DNA from: Limnomonas spitsbergensis
Lineage: Eukaryota > Chlorophyta > Chlorophyceae > Chlamydomonadales
Length of the DNA stretch: 64,000 nt
Reading direction: 5' to 3'
Assembly: GCA_037349105.1 (NCBI GenBank)
Contig: JAYJMM010000041.1
Coordinates: 2,604,001-2,668,000 of the forward strand
Shown: positions 9,401-18,383 of the stretch, piece after piece
Layout: each line of letters starts with the position of its first letter
Numbering within the stretch: position 1 is the first letter of the stretch
Position numbers and translations under genes: made by a program
The notes under the pieces: model-generated
What the model saw: only the letters and a program-made list of their open reading frames with translations
The model's database searches: none
Told to the model about the DNA's origin: nothing

Positions 9401-12400
9401 AGGGCCAGGCCGAGCAGACTAGGGCAGAAAAAGGTGGAGGCGTATTTTAACGAGGCAACCCATCATCCTGAACACCCTACCCATTAAACATACCACCTCC
9501 CCACCCACACACCACTGCTTCCATTGCTACACACACCTGCACCCCTCGGGTGAGTCCTTCCTTATTTTATTTTATTTCCAGTCATTTTTTCTTCCTGTCC
9601 TTTTTCCGTCCTATTTCCCGGCCTTTTTATTTCCAGTCCTATTATTTTCAGTCATATTTCCAGTTTAGTTTATTTCCAGACCTTGTTTTATTTTATTTTA
9701 TTTCCAGTCCTACAGGACTTGCCGCAAGCAACGCCTTCCATTTCGTTACGCTTTGTTTCATTTGTCTGTTTGATGATTGGTTCCGCTGTTCCTCGAAATG
9801 AACCGGAAATGCTGCGTGCATCGAGCTTGTTTCATTTAAATTTGTTTGTTTTTGCTGCCACGGGCAGCCCTTTCCAAAAGGCAGTGTACCTGCATGTGCG
9901 TTGTGTGTGTGTGTGTGTGTGTGGAATGGGTGTGTGTGTGGCATGGGTGGGTGGGTGGAATGGGTGTGTGTGTGGAATGGGTGGGTGGGTGAAATGGGTG
10001 GGTGGGTGGAATGGGTGTGTGTGTGGAATGGGTGGGTGGGTGAAATGGGTGGGTGGGTGGAATGGGTGTGTGTGTGTGTGGAATGGGTGTGTGTGTGGCA
10101 TGGGTGGGTGGGGGGCATGGGTGGGTGGGTGGGTGCGCGCGCTGCTGCCGATTCTATGATTCCGCCCCAGCTGTTGTCATCTCTCCTTGTTTGTCGGTGC
10201 GTAGGGTATTGTCCGTTTGAAGGGGTGGTGTGTGCGTTATGTGCGTGCTGCTGCTGATTCTTCACTGCACCCCGTTTATTTATTTTTCAGATCGTAGATT
10301 TCATTTGCCTCCCCTCTGGTGTTGAAACACGGTTTATTTTATGTATTTCCTCCGGGCAAATTATCCCTAAACCCTAAATCCCCAAACCCTAAACCCAAAC
10401 CCTTCAATTCTGACTGAAAACTGGCGTCGACGATCAATGATTAGTATGTTTGTGGATCCTTCAACCCCAAACAACGTTAACTATGAGGGAATGCAGAGCA
10501 AATCTACAATGTTTTTTATTCTTTCCTCTTTGATAGTTTGCTGCCGTGCACAGTCCCTTTCAAGCCGGCCGGCCACGCTGCGGCAGTGTACACGTGCGCA
10601 TTGTGCATGCTACTGCCGAAGCTGCGCTGCCACCCCTGCTTGTCGCGGCTGGAGATCTCCGTCACGCGGGGGGAGTACCTGGAAATTATGGCACAGGTAG
10701 GGAAAGAAGGTTAAGGTGGGAAATCAGTAAGCTGGAGATTTGACTGGCTGCCCCTCGGGTATAAATTGATGCGTTACTTATCTTTCAAGGCTGCCCTGCA
10801 ACAGGGCAAGTTGTCGATCAAAACTCTCGATTTCCAACTGAAATCTGGCGCCGATGATTGGGGGACACAGTTTGGGTGTAGCTGAAAAGCAAAAACGCGT
10901 TTTAGCCGGCCTCCTAAACAAGAATCAAGGGCAACTGAGGAGGGTGGCTTGTGGAACAACGTTGTTGTGTCTTTCTTTCTAACAGTAACGTCGCGGATGT
11001 GGCTTCGGCCCAGGCTGCGCTGTTTCCTTAGCTTTCACGCCTCCCACAGGGCGTAGCTTTCTTTCTTTCAGGAACAATGTTGTGTACGAGGGGGCAGGCA
11101 AAGGTTATCTACTGTCTAGAATCTGAAGGGGGAGAAGTAGATGCACGGCAGGGGATGTACCGCATGGGATGTACAGCAGGGGATGTACCACATGGGATGT
11201 ACAGCAGGGGATGTACCGCATGGGATGTACAGCAGGGGATGTACCGCATGGGATGTACAGCATGGGATGTACGGCAGGGGATGTATGGAGCACCTTGAAG
11301 TACTTTCTTAGGTTGGAAAAGTATGAACTACACTTTGTGCCTACCGGACAAGAATGTAGCTGGGCTGTTGGTTAGCCACCACTGGTCTGGTGGGGCTGGG
11401 CTGTTGGGTTCGGCTGTTGGTTAGGCTGGGCTGTGCGGTCCGGTGCGGCTGGGCTGTTGGTAAGCCACTGGTCCGGTGGGGACCAAACCTTGACTGGCCT
11501 ACAGCCGGGGGTCCAAGCAGCAGGGCTTGCTGCACCAAGAATGTGGTTGGGCCATTGGTTGTGGTGTAGCTGAATTGTAGCTTAAGCAACCTAGAGTAAG
11601 CATTCAAGCACTGAAGGTGGGGTAGCTGGATATGACGGCACAGGTGTAATGCTTGTCCCCGCATTGGCCTCGTAGTCTCAACTCAGGCCGTATATACCTA
11701 TTCTGTACGACTCTAAATGTACATCCTAGCCAATCCACAAACACCTTCCTCCTGTTGTACGGCAACCCTAACTGATTTAACCACCCCCTCCCCTGCTGCC
11801 TACATGTCTATTAACCTTGTCCGATCCACATTCACCTTCCTCTTGTTGTACGGTAACCCCAACTGATTTAACTACCCCGTCCCCTCCTGCTGGTGCCGGG
11901 CGGTAGCCGCGGGCGACAGCCATTTTCGCAAACGCGGGCTCAGCGGGCGGAGCCAGAACCCTTCCCCGGCTGTGTGTAAACCCTAACCGATCCAACCACC
12001 CTCCTTCCCTCCTCCTGGTGCAGGGTGGTGGCCGTGTGCGTGCGGCCATGTTCTCGAACGCGGGCCCAGCGGGGGGTGCCAGCACCCTGCCCCGACTGTG
12101 GGGGAGAGTCCTAAACGCGCTCAGTGGGCTGATGGAGGTGCGAGCCGCGCTGCTATATAAAGAAATGCAGGGCGGTTGCTGCCCAGGCGCAACCGCCCTC
12201 CCAACCGAAAGCACGGCAGTATACAACGCTGAACACTGGTACCGAAAAATGTCCCTTTGCAAACGATACGCCCTGAGGCGTGGATTAAGGAAGCCACCTG
12301 TTCGGCCGTAGCACTAGGTGAGCTACCATCATGCTGCTGTAACCAAGCCTCGACAATCGATCCCCTTACCTAGGCCTTGAAACTTTTACCCTGCCCCTGT

Positions 12401-14708
12401 TGTGGGGAAGAGTTCTGGTTGCGCTGGCTGGGCTTATGGTCGTGCATGCGTGTAAAACCTGAACCCCAACCCTTTATGCCAAACCCTAAGCCCTGAACCC
12501 TACAAACTAAACCCTTAACCCTAAGCCCTGAGCCTCGAATCCCGGCTGCGGGGGGGGGAACTAGCTGTGCTAATGCCTGATCCCGATACCTTTTACCTAA
12601 ACCCTATCACCCTCAAACCTATCACCCTCAACCCTATGACCCTAAACCTTATTACCCTAAACCTTATCAACCTAAACCCTATCACCCTAAAGCCTGTCAT
12701 CCTGAACCCTATTGCCCTCAACCCTATAACCCAAAACCCTATCACCCTAAACATTATCACCCTAAACCCTATCACCCGAAACCCTATCACTCTGAGAACC
12801 CTATCGACCTAAACCCTATCACCCTAAACCCTATCACCCTAAACCCTATCACCCTGAACCATATCACCCTAAACCATATCACCCTAAATCCTATCACCCT
12901 AAACCCTATCACCCTGAACCATATCACCCTAAACCCTATCACCCTAAATCCTATCATCCTAAACCCTATCACCCTGAATCCTATCACCCTAAACCCTATC
13001 ACCCAAAACCCTATCACCCTAAACCTGATCACCCTAAACCCTATCAACCCGAAACCTTATCACCATAAACCCTATCACCCTAAACCCTATCACCCTTAAT
13101 CCGATCACCCTAAACCCTATCACCCTAAACCCTATCACCATAAACCTTATCACCCTAAACCATATCACCCTAAATCCTATCACCCTAAACCCTATCACCC
13201 TAAACCATATCACCCTAAACCCTATCACCCTAAACCCTATCACCCTAAACCCTATCACCCTAAACCCTATCACCCTAAACCCTATCACCCTAAACCCTAT
13301 CACCCTGAACCCTATCACCCTAAACCTCAAATGGCTTACGTATCGCCCTAAACCCTAAATCATAAGTCTAAGACTCATCCTTTAATCCCAATTCATAATC
13401 TATCAACCTTAACCTCAGCACCCAGCAGGCCCGCTCCAACTTCCATGGCCTTGCCCATGGAACGCATTCCAACCTCCTGCCCAATGTCGCCCTCCCCCGC
13501 ATGCTCCCCCTAAACTGGCTCCCCCAACCCCACAGGCCCGCCCTGCCCTCCGGCGCCTCGACCTTAGATCGCCTCCCAACCTGCTGCCCGCTGACACCCT
13601 CCCCCACCTGCCCCCCCTGACTCCGCGCCCCCAACCCCACAGGTCCGCCCCGCCCTCCGGCGACTCGACCTTAGAACTCCTCCCAACCTGCTGCCTGATG
13701 TCGCCTTCTCGGCGCTGTCGGCCGCCGTAGCCCAGGCCGGCAGTCGCTCCCACCGCCTCCGCATGTCCGTCCTGATGGGCTGCCACTCAAGAGCAGGTGG
13801 GAAATGAGCTGGGCTCTGTGGTTGGGGACATGCATTTGTCTGGCCTGGGGTGATGAGCTGGCTGCTGCTGCAGCCCAGGCCGGCTGCCCCCCCCCCCTGC
13901 ATGTCTGTCCTGATGGGGTGTCACTCCAGAGCTGGTGGGACAAGAGCTGGGATCCATTATATGGGTGATGTGCATGCTGGGGCTGGGTTGAAGCGCTGGC
14001 TGCTGCTGCATTTTATTTGAACGGGCGCAGGTAGTATCAAATATACAGTATACAGTCACACCATCTACTCCTGTTTCAACCTCTTTGCTTTGATCGGGCG
14101 CAGGTAGTAGCAGTCCGTTGGGTTTGCTGCCAGAGCCGCTGCTACAGCTGGTGCTGGATGAGGCCCTGCCCGTGGGCCCGGGTCAGCTCCACTGGCACCT
14201 GCAGGAATGGCTGCCACACGGAATGAGCGGTGAGGACTCGGAGGAGGAGTCAAGCGAGGGGGAAGAGTCTAGCGAGGGGGAGAAGTCCAGCGAGGGAGAG
14301 GAGTCCAGCGAGGGGGATTCCAGCTCCAGCGATTCCTCAGAGGGCGGCGATGGTGGTGACCGAGGGGAAGCGGATGGGCAGGGGCGGCGTCCCAGGACTG
14401 CAGGCAGCGGGGTGCAGGCTGCGGCTGCGGGAGGAGTGCGGCAGCACGTAATGCATGGAGAGCCGCAGTTATTAATGCATGGAAGGGGGAGGGGGGGGAG
14501 GGGAGGGGAGGGGTGGGGGAGCAGGGAGTGGGGATGGAGTGGGGAGAGGTGGTGGGGAGGGGAGGGGAAGGGGTGGGGGACAGAGGGGAGGGGCGGGGAG
14601 CAGTGGTGGCGGGAGGGGCTGTTTGGCGGCGCCTGGGGCGGCTCGTGTGGGAGCGGGCCAGGGTCGAGGACGAGGCTCAAACAGTACAAGGGGCCAACAG
14701 CTGCCTAA
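5978..14708 (+). CDS. Leucine-rich-repeat protein gene, five exons, acidic C-terminus
   Basis: Exons 5978-6433, 8966-9146, 10554-10696, 13643-13796 and 14104-14708 join with matching phases (0, 1, 0, 1) into 513 codons including a TAA-type stop at the end. LRR-like patterns are LRHLCLS at the end of exon 2, LSRLEISV in exon 3, LRRLDLRT and HRLRMSVL in exon 4. Exon 5 starts with a helical segment (LPEPLLQLVLDEAL), then an acidic Ser/Glu repeat (ESSEGEE-type), then a Gly/Arg-rich tail. Exon 1 is Arg/Ser/Pro-rich and unknown. I chose ATG 5978 because the frame is open from there. A TCCTGCAG acceptor just before 6072 makes an earlier first exon possible. LRR proteins usually bind other proteins; the partner cannot be told. 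Introns total more than 7 kb and are full of mobile elements and telomere-like repeats. Confidence 0.65.
6469..6640 (+). repeat. Two downstream copies of LRR exon 1 end plus donor
   Basis: Around 6471-6535 and 6573-6632 the exon end (RELPHHLG segment) reappears, each followed by a GTAAGG or GTAAGC donor and the GTTGGCGG intron start. The copies differ from exon 1 by several substitutions and small indels. Confidence 0.8.
6880..7095. repeat. Scattered telomere-like CCCTAAA/CCCTGAA motifs
   Basis: Repeated AACCCT, TAAACCCT, TGAACCC words separated by variable spacers, on the C-rich strand. A degenerate interstitial telomere-like patch in LRR intron 1. Confidence 0.5.
7774..8726. mobile_element. 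953-bp TTAA-flanked element with terminal inverted repeats
   Basis: TTAA at 7770-7773 and 8727-8730 flank the element. After the first base the ends read TACCGTGCAGTCAGTCTC and, on the other strand, TACCGTACTGTCAGTCTC, continuing ATTTGG; 22 of 24 positions agree. A 20-bp direct repeat CAAACCAACTCGTGACAATC occurs internally near both ends (7862-7881 and 8636-8655). TTAA targets are known for piggyBac-type elements, but the termini do not show the usual CCC start, so I do not assign a superfamily. It lies in LRR intron 1 and carries one 231-codon ORF. Confidence 0.75.
7910..8605 (+). CDS. ORF carried by the TTAA element
   Basis: 231 codons filling most of the element. The middle (about residues 58-160) has coding-like composition: basic helix, Ala/Asp/Asn-rich acidic stretch, then DPADYLTIDAQNERYARK. 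The last ~40 residues are hydrophobic and less convincing. No DDE/D triad or other transposase motif is visible. An in-frame Met at residue 25 (MGDIVNVSLALKG) is an alternative start. Could be an N-terminal fragment of a transposase or a captured host exon. Confidence 0.35.
   Translation: MDIGVSRHLQAVFACFFNLRITIAMGDIVNVSLALKGRHGYSVGKHMKISSLFSPAYQQAQREKRQAAAAADLDALVMLAAADADPDLNGDLNGETHFEDPADYLTIDAQNERYARKVIDLAASDIGSIAEQRRAVPSISSSAKKRSIGIFAEATAVAAIWHGSVDQRARGTRPGLSRSKSGSRSDVLLCYFLLHMLRSYNTLLMFAWGRACASFRSFLAKTKCLKNSCFQ
8897..8956 (+). repeat. Telomere-like tract directly before an LRR splice acceptor
   Basis: Eight or so CCCTAAA/CCCTTAA/CCCCAAA units end about 10 bp before the CCACAG acceptor of LRR exon 2 at 8966. 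On the transcript the C-rich strand is sense, so the tract could supply pyrimidines and CTAAAC/TTAAC branch-point-like words. Confidence 0.65.
8966..9146 (+). CDS. LRR gene exon 2
   Basis: 181 nt, phase 0 in and 1 out, between TTGCCACAG and CTCTG|GTAAGT. Codes 60 residues with an amphipathic start and the LRR-like GLRHLCLS at its end. Confidence 0.65.
9178..9264. mobile_element. 87-bp MITE with TA target duplication
   Basis: Flanked by TA (9176-9177, 9265-9266). Ends CGCTGTCCCAA and TTGGGACAGCG are perfect inverted repeats, and inner ATTTAAATATCACC pairs with GGTGATATTTAAAT. Length, TA target and palindromic form fit a very short Tc1/mariner-type MITE. It lies about 30 bp downstream of the exon 2 donor in LRR intron 2. 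Confidence 0.8.
9906..10136. repeat. TG/TGGG minisatellite
   Basis: Alternating GTGTGTGTGGAATGGG and GTGGGTGGGTGGAATGGG blocks. Several long frames open across it are products of the repeat and are not taken as genes. Confidence 0.85.
10362..10402. repeat. Short telomere-like patch
   Basis: CCCTAAACCCTAAAT and related words, about 150 bp before LRR exon 3. Confidence 0.6.
10554..10696 (+). CDS. LRR gene exon 3
   Basis: 143 nt, phase 1 in and 0 out, between GTGCACAG and GCACAG|GTAGGG. Codes 47 residues including MLLPKLRCHPCLSRLEISV, a good leucine-rich repeat. The phase match to exons 2 and 4 fixes the acceptor. Confidence 0.65.
11139..11285. repeat. 14-bp minisatellite, ten units
   Basis: Alternating GCAGGGGATGTACC and GCATGGGATGTACA type units in tandem in LRR intron 3. 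Confidence 0.85.
11352..11490. repeat. GGCTGGGCTGTTGGT repeat
   Basis: At least four imperfect copies of CTGGGCTGTTGG with GCCACTGGTCYGGTGGG spacers. Confidence 0.6.
12592..13330. repeat. 15-bp telomere-derived array, about 49 units
   Basis: Unit ACCCTAAACCCTATC, that is CCCTAAA plus CCCTATCA, repeated with point variants across about 740 bp of LRR intron 3. A looser telomere-like patch precedes it at 12465-12535. All long frames through it are repeat artefacts. Confidence 0.9.
13428..13622 (+). repeat. Two upstream copies of LRR exon 4 start
   Basis: Around 13428-13500 and 13536-13600 the pattern CCCACAG, GCCCGCC, CTCGACCTTAG, CCTCCCAACCTGCTGCC of exon 4 recurs, the nearer copy being better conserved, including the acceptor. 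Both lie in intron 3. Confidence 0.8.
13643..13796 (+). CDS. LRR gene exon 4
   Basis: 154 nt, phase 0 in and 1 out, between CCCCACAG and AGCAG|GTGGGA. Codes 51 residues with LRRLDLRTPPNLLPD and a second leucine pattern. Confidence 0.65.
13865..13955 (+). repeat. Downstream copy of LRR exon 4 end plus donor
   Basis: The exon 4 end (GCCCAGGCCGGC, ATGTCYGTCCTGATGGG, CACTCMAGAGC) recurs ending at a GTGGGA donor, then the same AGCTGGG intron start. Confidence 0.8.
14104..14708 (+). CDS. LRR gene exon 5 (last)
   Basis: 605 nt, phase 1 in, stop at 14706-14708. Leucine-rich helical start, then acidic SSEGEE repeats (about 14228-14345), then a Gly/Arg/Trp-rich low-complexity tail over a G-rich DNA tract. 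A short copy of the acceptor region (GGGCGCAGGTAGTA) sits 75 bp upstream at 14019-14038. The Gly-rich tail is the least certain part. Confidence 0.55.
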
Positions 14709-15336
14709 TGATCTGGAGGCGGTCATGAAATGGGTGTGACGGAGATAAGCCTGAAGGGGACAAGAGGTGCTACAGAAAGGTCAGTGGGAATGACGGAGAT
14801 GATGGCAGGCATGGTTGCTTCATTGAGGATGGCAGGAAACAATGCGGTGCGGACCAAAGCCGCCATACTGCGAGAGGTATGTAGGTTGAATAAAGGAGTG
14901 CCTTGTCACTCCAAGTTCTCCTCTCGTAGAAAGAGAGAAAGGCAGAAAACTGTGTCCACAGGGGCGTGCAGGGAACAACGCGGCTTGGGCAGAAGCCTCG
15001 TCCGCGCCGTTACCATCATAACAAGAAGAAAGTCAAAAAAACTACGGTGGCTTGCGCTTTCGGCTATGTTTGACTGGTTGATTGGTGATTCATGATGCCG
15101 GAAAGTACTCTTAAACGTTTGAACATTATGTTAAAATACCGGTATACCAAACATCAAAACATTGAAATATCTGTTTCAACTTCCTATGTCTCGTTTGCAC
15201 AATGCTGTGTATGAGTTTTATAGCATGCACGTGCATTTTGTGAGCACACTTCATGGCGTGGTATACCGGTATACTGAAATTGCTGATGCCAAGGGAGAGT
15301 ATGCCTTGCATTGTGCTCTTTGTGATGAACATGAAC
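14709..15336. other. 3' flank of the LRR gene, no gene recognised
   Basis: A 121-codon frame (14730-15095) has no recognisable domain and overlaps the likely 3' UTR. TATACCGGTATA-type words occur near 15138 and 15262. Confidence 0.4.
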
Positions 15337-16366
15337 ACGCCTGCTGCCCCTGCACCGGCAGCGCCCACGCATGCTGCCCCTGCACCGGCAGCACCCACGC
15401 CTGCTGCCCCTGCACCGGCAGCGCCCACGCATGCTGCCCCTGCACCGGCAGCGCCCACGCATGCTGCGCCTGCACCAGCAGCACCCACGCCTGCTGCCCC
15501 TGCACCGGCAGCGCCCACGCATGCTGCCCCTGCACCGGCAGCACCCACGCCTGCTGCCCCTGCACCGGCAGCGCCCATGCATGCTGCGCCTGCACCAGCA
15601 GCACCAACGCCTGCTGCCCCTGCACCGGCAGCGCCCACGCCTGTTGCGCCTGCACCAGCAGCACCAACGCCTGTTGCGCCTGCACCAGCAGCACCAACGC
15701 CTGTTGCCCCTGCACCGGCAGCGCCCACGCATGCTGCCCCTGCACCAGCAGCACCAACGCCTGCTGCCCCTGCACCAGCAGCACCCACGCCTGCTGCCCC
15801 TGCACCAGCAGCACCAACGCCTGTTGCGCCTGCACCAGCAGCACCAACGCCTGTTGCGCCTGCACCAGCAGCACCAACGCCTGTTGCGCCTGCACCAGCA
15901 GCGCCAACGCCTGTTGCGCCTGCACCAGCAGCACCAACGCCTGTTGCGCCTGCACCAGCAGCACCCACGCCTGCTGCGCCTGCACCAGCAGCACCCACGC
16001 CTGCTGCCCCTGCACCGGCAGCGCCCATGCATGCTGCCCCTGCACCAGCAGCACCAACGCCTGTTGCGCCTGCACCAGCAGCACCCACGCCTGCTGCGCC
16101 TGCACCAGCAGCACCAACGCCTGTTGCGCCTGCACCAGCAGCGCCAACGCCTGCTGCGCCCGCGCCTGACGTTGTGGCTGACGATGCAAAGTGAGCTGCT
16201 GCGGCCGCCGACACCCTGCCGGCGTCGAACGAGGATGTGGGGCCGCCCGCCTCCATAGCGGCTGAACAGCTGGACGCGACAACGCCGCCTGCTGCTCCCG
16301 CTCCCGCTCCCGGCTGCTCCCTTTCGGATGATCGTAGATTCTCTGGTGTCAGGCACTGCTCCCTCT
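15253..16366 (+). pseudogene. Pro/Ala-rich repeat protein, probably broken
   Basis: The plus frame MNTPAAPAPAAPTHAAPAPA runs through the 30-bp repeat to a TGA at 16192-16194 (DVVADDAK). The same frame then continues with coding-like non-repeat sequence (DTLPASNEDVGPP) to about 16366, after which sense seems to move to another frame. This pattern fits a Pro/Ala-rich protein with a nonsense change and a frameshift. Because the unit is 30 bp, other frames on both strands are open too, so coding status is uncertain. Confidence 0.35.
15337..16169. repeat. 30-bp minisatellite, about 28 units
   Basis: Unit GCACCCACGCCTGCTGCCCC plus TGCACCGGCA, with variants (CGCC/AACG, CCGG/CCAG) mixed along the array. 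Length divisible by three keeps frames open on both strands. Confidence 0.9.
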
Positions 16367-16719
16367 GAGCCTACGGTTGCGGACCCGCTGCCCGCCGTCC
16401 CTGGTGCTGCTCTGTCCCTGTCGCTGCTGCTGCTGGTACCCCACAGCCATGATGTCTCCCAAGGGCGTCACTGGATTGCATGTTTTCCGGAACGTTTGGA
16501 GATTCTTGGGGTGTGTGGGAGATCGGGGCGGGATGTGTGGCCATCCCGTGCGCTTGCTTGTTTATGTTATGCAAGATTCAATTTCAGCTTTTGACTGTGC
16601 ATCCTGTTCAGTTTTCCTCCTCGTGCACTCGTCCTATTATGTTGACAGCATTTGCATGCGGCTGGTAATGCTGGCACATGCCTGCCTCGCTTCATGGCTC
16701 GTTGAGGCGTAGACGTTCT

Positions 16720-16876
16720 CAGAGCTGGAACTTCCTCTGCCTTTCCTTTCCAGCCTTTTGTCTGTCATTTCACTTTATTTACCCCTTTTCCTTTTTGTCT
16801 GTCTGCCCTTTAAAGTTAGGCGCCCACGCGGCCGAGCCTTTTTTTAGCAGGGCCCAGAGGTGTAACGTCATTGACT
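16720..16876 (+). repeat. Dispersed repeat family G, copy 1
   Basis: Pyrimidine-rich lead, then TTAGGCGCCCACGCGGCCGAG, CTTTTTTTAGCAGGGCCCAGAGGTGT. Related copies at 18178-18376 (+), 45120-45215 (-), 45335-45400 (-, partial), 44480-44545 and 46640-46700 (+, diverged). Confidence 0.65.
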
Positions 16877-17317
16877 TCTCCCCTTTTTAAACAACCGCGT
16901 GTCGTTTTGTATCAGAGGATTTTGTTGCAGAAGGAGCCTGCTTGAGTCCTGAATGGATTGCATCGCTGCCTCAACGTTTCAGTCAGCAAGCTCGACATCT
17001 TGGTTGTACAAAACTTAACGAAGTTACCTAGCCAGGGACATTGCCTGTTTTGGGGGGGCCGGCCCCAAGCTACAACGTATTGCACTTTCTTGAACCAATT
17101 GACATAGGATGATAGGACGGTGATTTCGAACAACAGTCACCCGTTCCAGCATCGAGAAAATTTTAAGACTCGGACCCCACCCCTTCGCCTCCGGAACCTG
17201 TTGTGAAATTGAAATTTCCCCAAAATAAGGATTTTGCGGGGGGAGGCGGGGACAACACCAATCATCTCATCCAGAGGCTCTCTGGCATACATTGTACGCT
17301 GCAGAGCCAGGTGTACT

Positions 17318-17420
17318 GGTTCAGAACGGTGCACACCTGCTGGACCCTGCTGGGCGGCCGGCCATGTGGGGCTAGTAGAGGATGCGAAACCTCAATTCCA
17401 GCTGTCATTCACAGTTAGGA
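17318..17420 (+). repeat. ~95-bp SINE/MITE-like family, copy 1
   Basis: Shared words in order: AGAACGGTGCA, CCTGCTGG, GGCCATGTGGGGCTRGTAG, CTCAATTCCAGCT. Three more direct copies at 44805-44897, 47383-47490 and 47968-48062. Confidence 0.7.
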
Positions 17421-17784
17421 CCGTGGTGCATTGGTGCAGTCATGCCAATCGGGTCCGCAAAAGGGTGACCCGCCAGGTGCACCTTTGCACCAAAAAGGGT
17501 GACCCGCCAAGTGACCCTTTCAGATTTGAGATTTGTACTGCGGCGCACACCAGGAGCATACAATACGGTAGTTCCAACGGTACGGTACGGTCAAACGGTA
17601 CAGTGCGGAATACCGGAATTTGGTACGGGATTTTTGCCAATACGGCTGTACTAGGTAACCCTGTGAATACCGGTACCTGACTACCCTTGGGGTATTCCAG
17701 ACCACCGCTCCAGACCCCCTGCTCAGAGTAACTCAAATACCGGTACACAAACATAAGCACATTACAGGACTCAGCCCACATGTG

Positions 17785-17965
17785 AAGTTTTGTGAACTTT
17801 TTACAGTCCAACGGGGCATCACATTTGATGCATGGGACTTAAGCCCGTAAACCGGTACAGGCACTAGATACACTAGGACAGCAAACGAAAACCAGTGACA
17901 CCCCTGAGCAAGCAACCAACACACAACCACCGAGCAGTAGCGCGGGAATGAACCCCATAGTGCGG
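17785..17965 (+). repeat. Dispersed repeat family H, copy 1
   Basis: Matches 46942-47122: TTTGTGAACTTTTTACAG, CGGGGC, CACATTTGATGCATGGG, CCCGTAAACCGGTA, CACACAACCACCGAGCAGT. A partial inverted copy lies at 45722-45792. Confidence 0.75.
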
Positions 17966-18177
17966 AAGATTAGCCCCAGCCATAAAACATGACGTGGTGC
18001 AAAAGAGTTCGGTTGGACGCCACCTAAAAAAATAAGAAGGAAACAAGAAAGATTAAGTGAAAATGTATAAGTATCAAGTATGTGTTACAATGTTGTGATG
18101 CGTGGGCGTGACATAGGTGCGGGGGTCGGAGGAATGGAATGTCGGGTTTCGGTAGTGAACACCAACTGATTTAAGGC

Positions 18178-18376
18178 TTCGACGTTTCAGAGGCTAGGGC
18201 TTCCTTTCGCCTACCTTTTCCCCAGCTTTTCTGTGTCACCTGACTTATTTCCCCCTTTTCCTTGTTTTTCCTGACCCACTAGCCACTTTTTTTTCTTTCC
18301 TCCAAAAAGACGAGTTGGGCGCCCGCGCGGCTTAGCCTTTTAAGCAGGGCCCAGAGGTGTATCACAATTCCAACTA
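18178..18376 (+). repeat. Dispersed repeat family G, copy 2
   Basis: Pyrimidine-rich lead followed by GTTGGGCGCCCGCGCGGC, CCTTTTAAGCAGGGCCCAG and AGGTGTATCAC; same order and orientation as the copy at 16720-16876. Confidence 0.65.
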
Positions 18377-18383
18377 TTAGGGC

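Noticed and set aside
9683..10265. His/Thr/Pro-, Cys/Val- and Gly/Trp-rich frames
   Set aside because: All are products of the TG/TGGG minisatellite, open in several frames.
12587..13330. Long minus-strand frames of IGFRVIGFRV type
   Set aside because: They are translations of the 15-bp telomere-like array; no independent coding signal.
15162..16169. Metallothionein-like CCPCTGSAHACC frame and silk-like GAAGVGAAGAG antisense frames
   Set aside because: They arise because the 30-bp unit length is divisible by three; only the Pro/Ala frame continues into coding-like non-repeat sequence.
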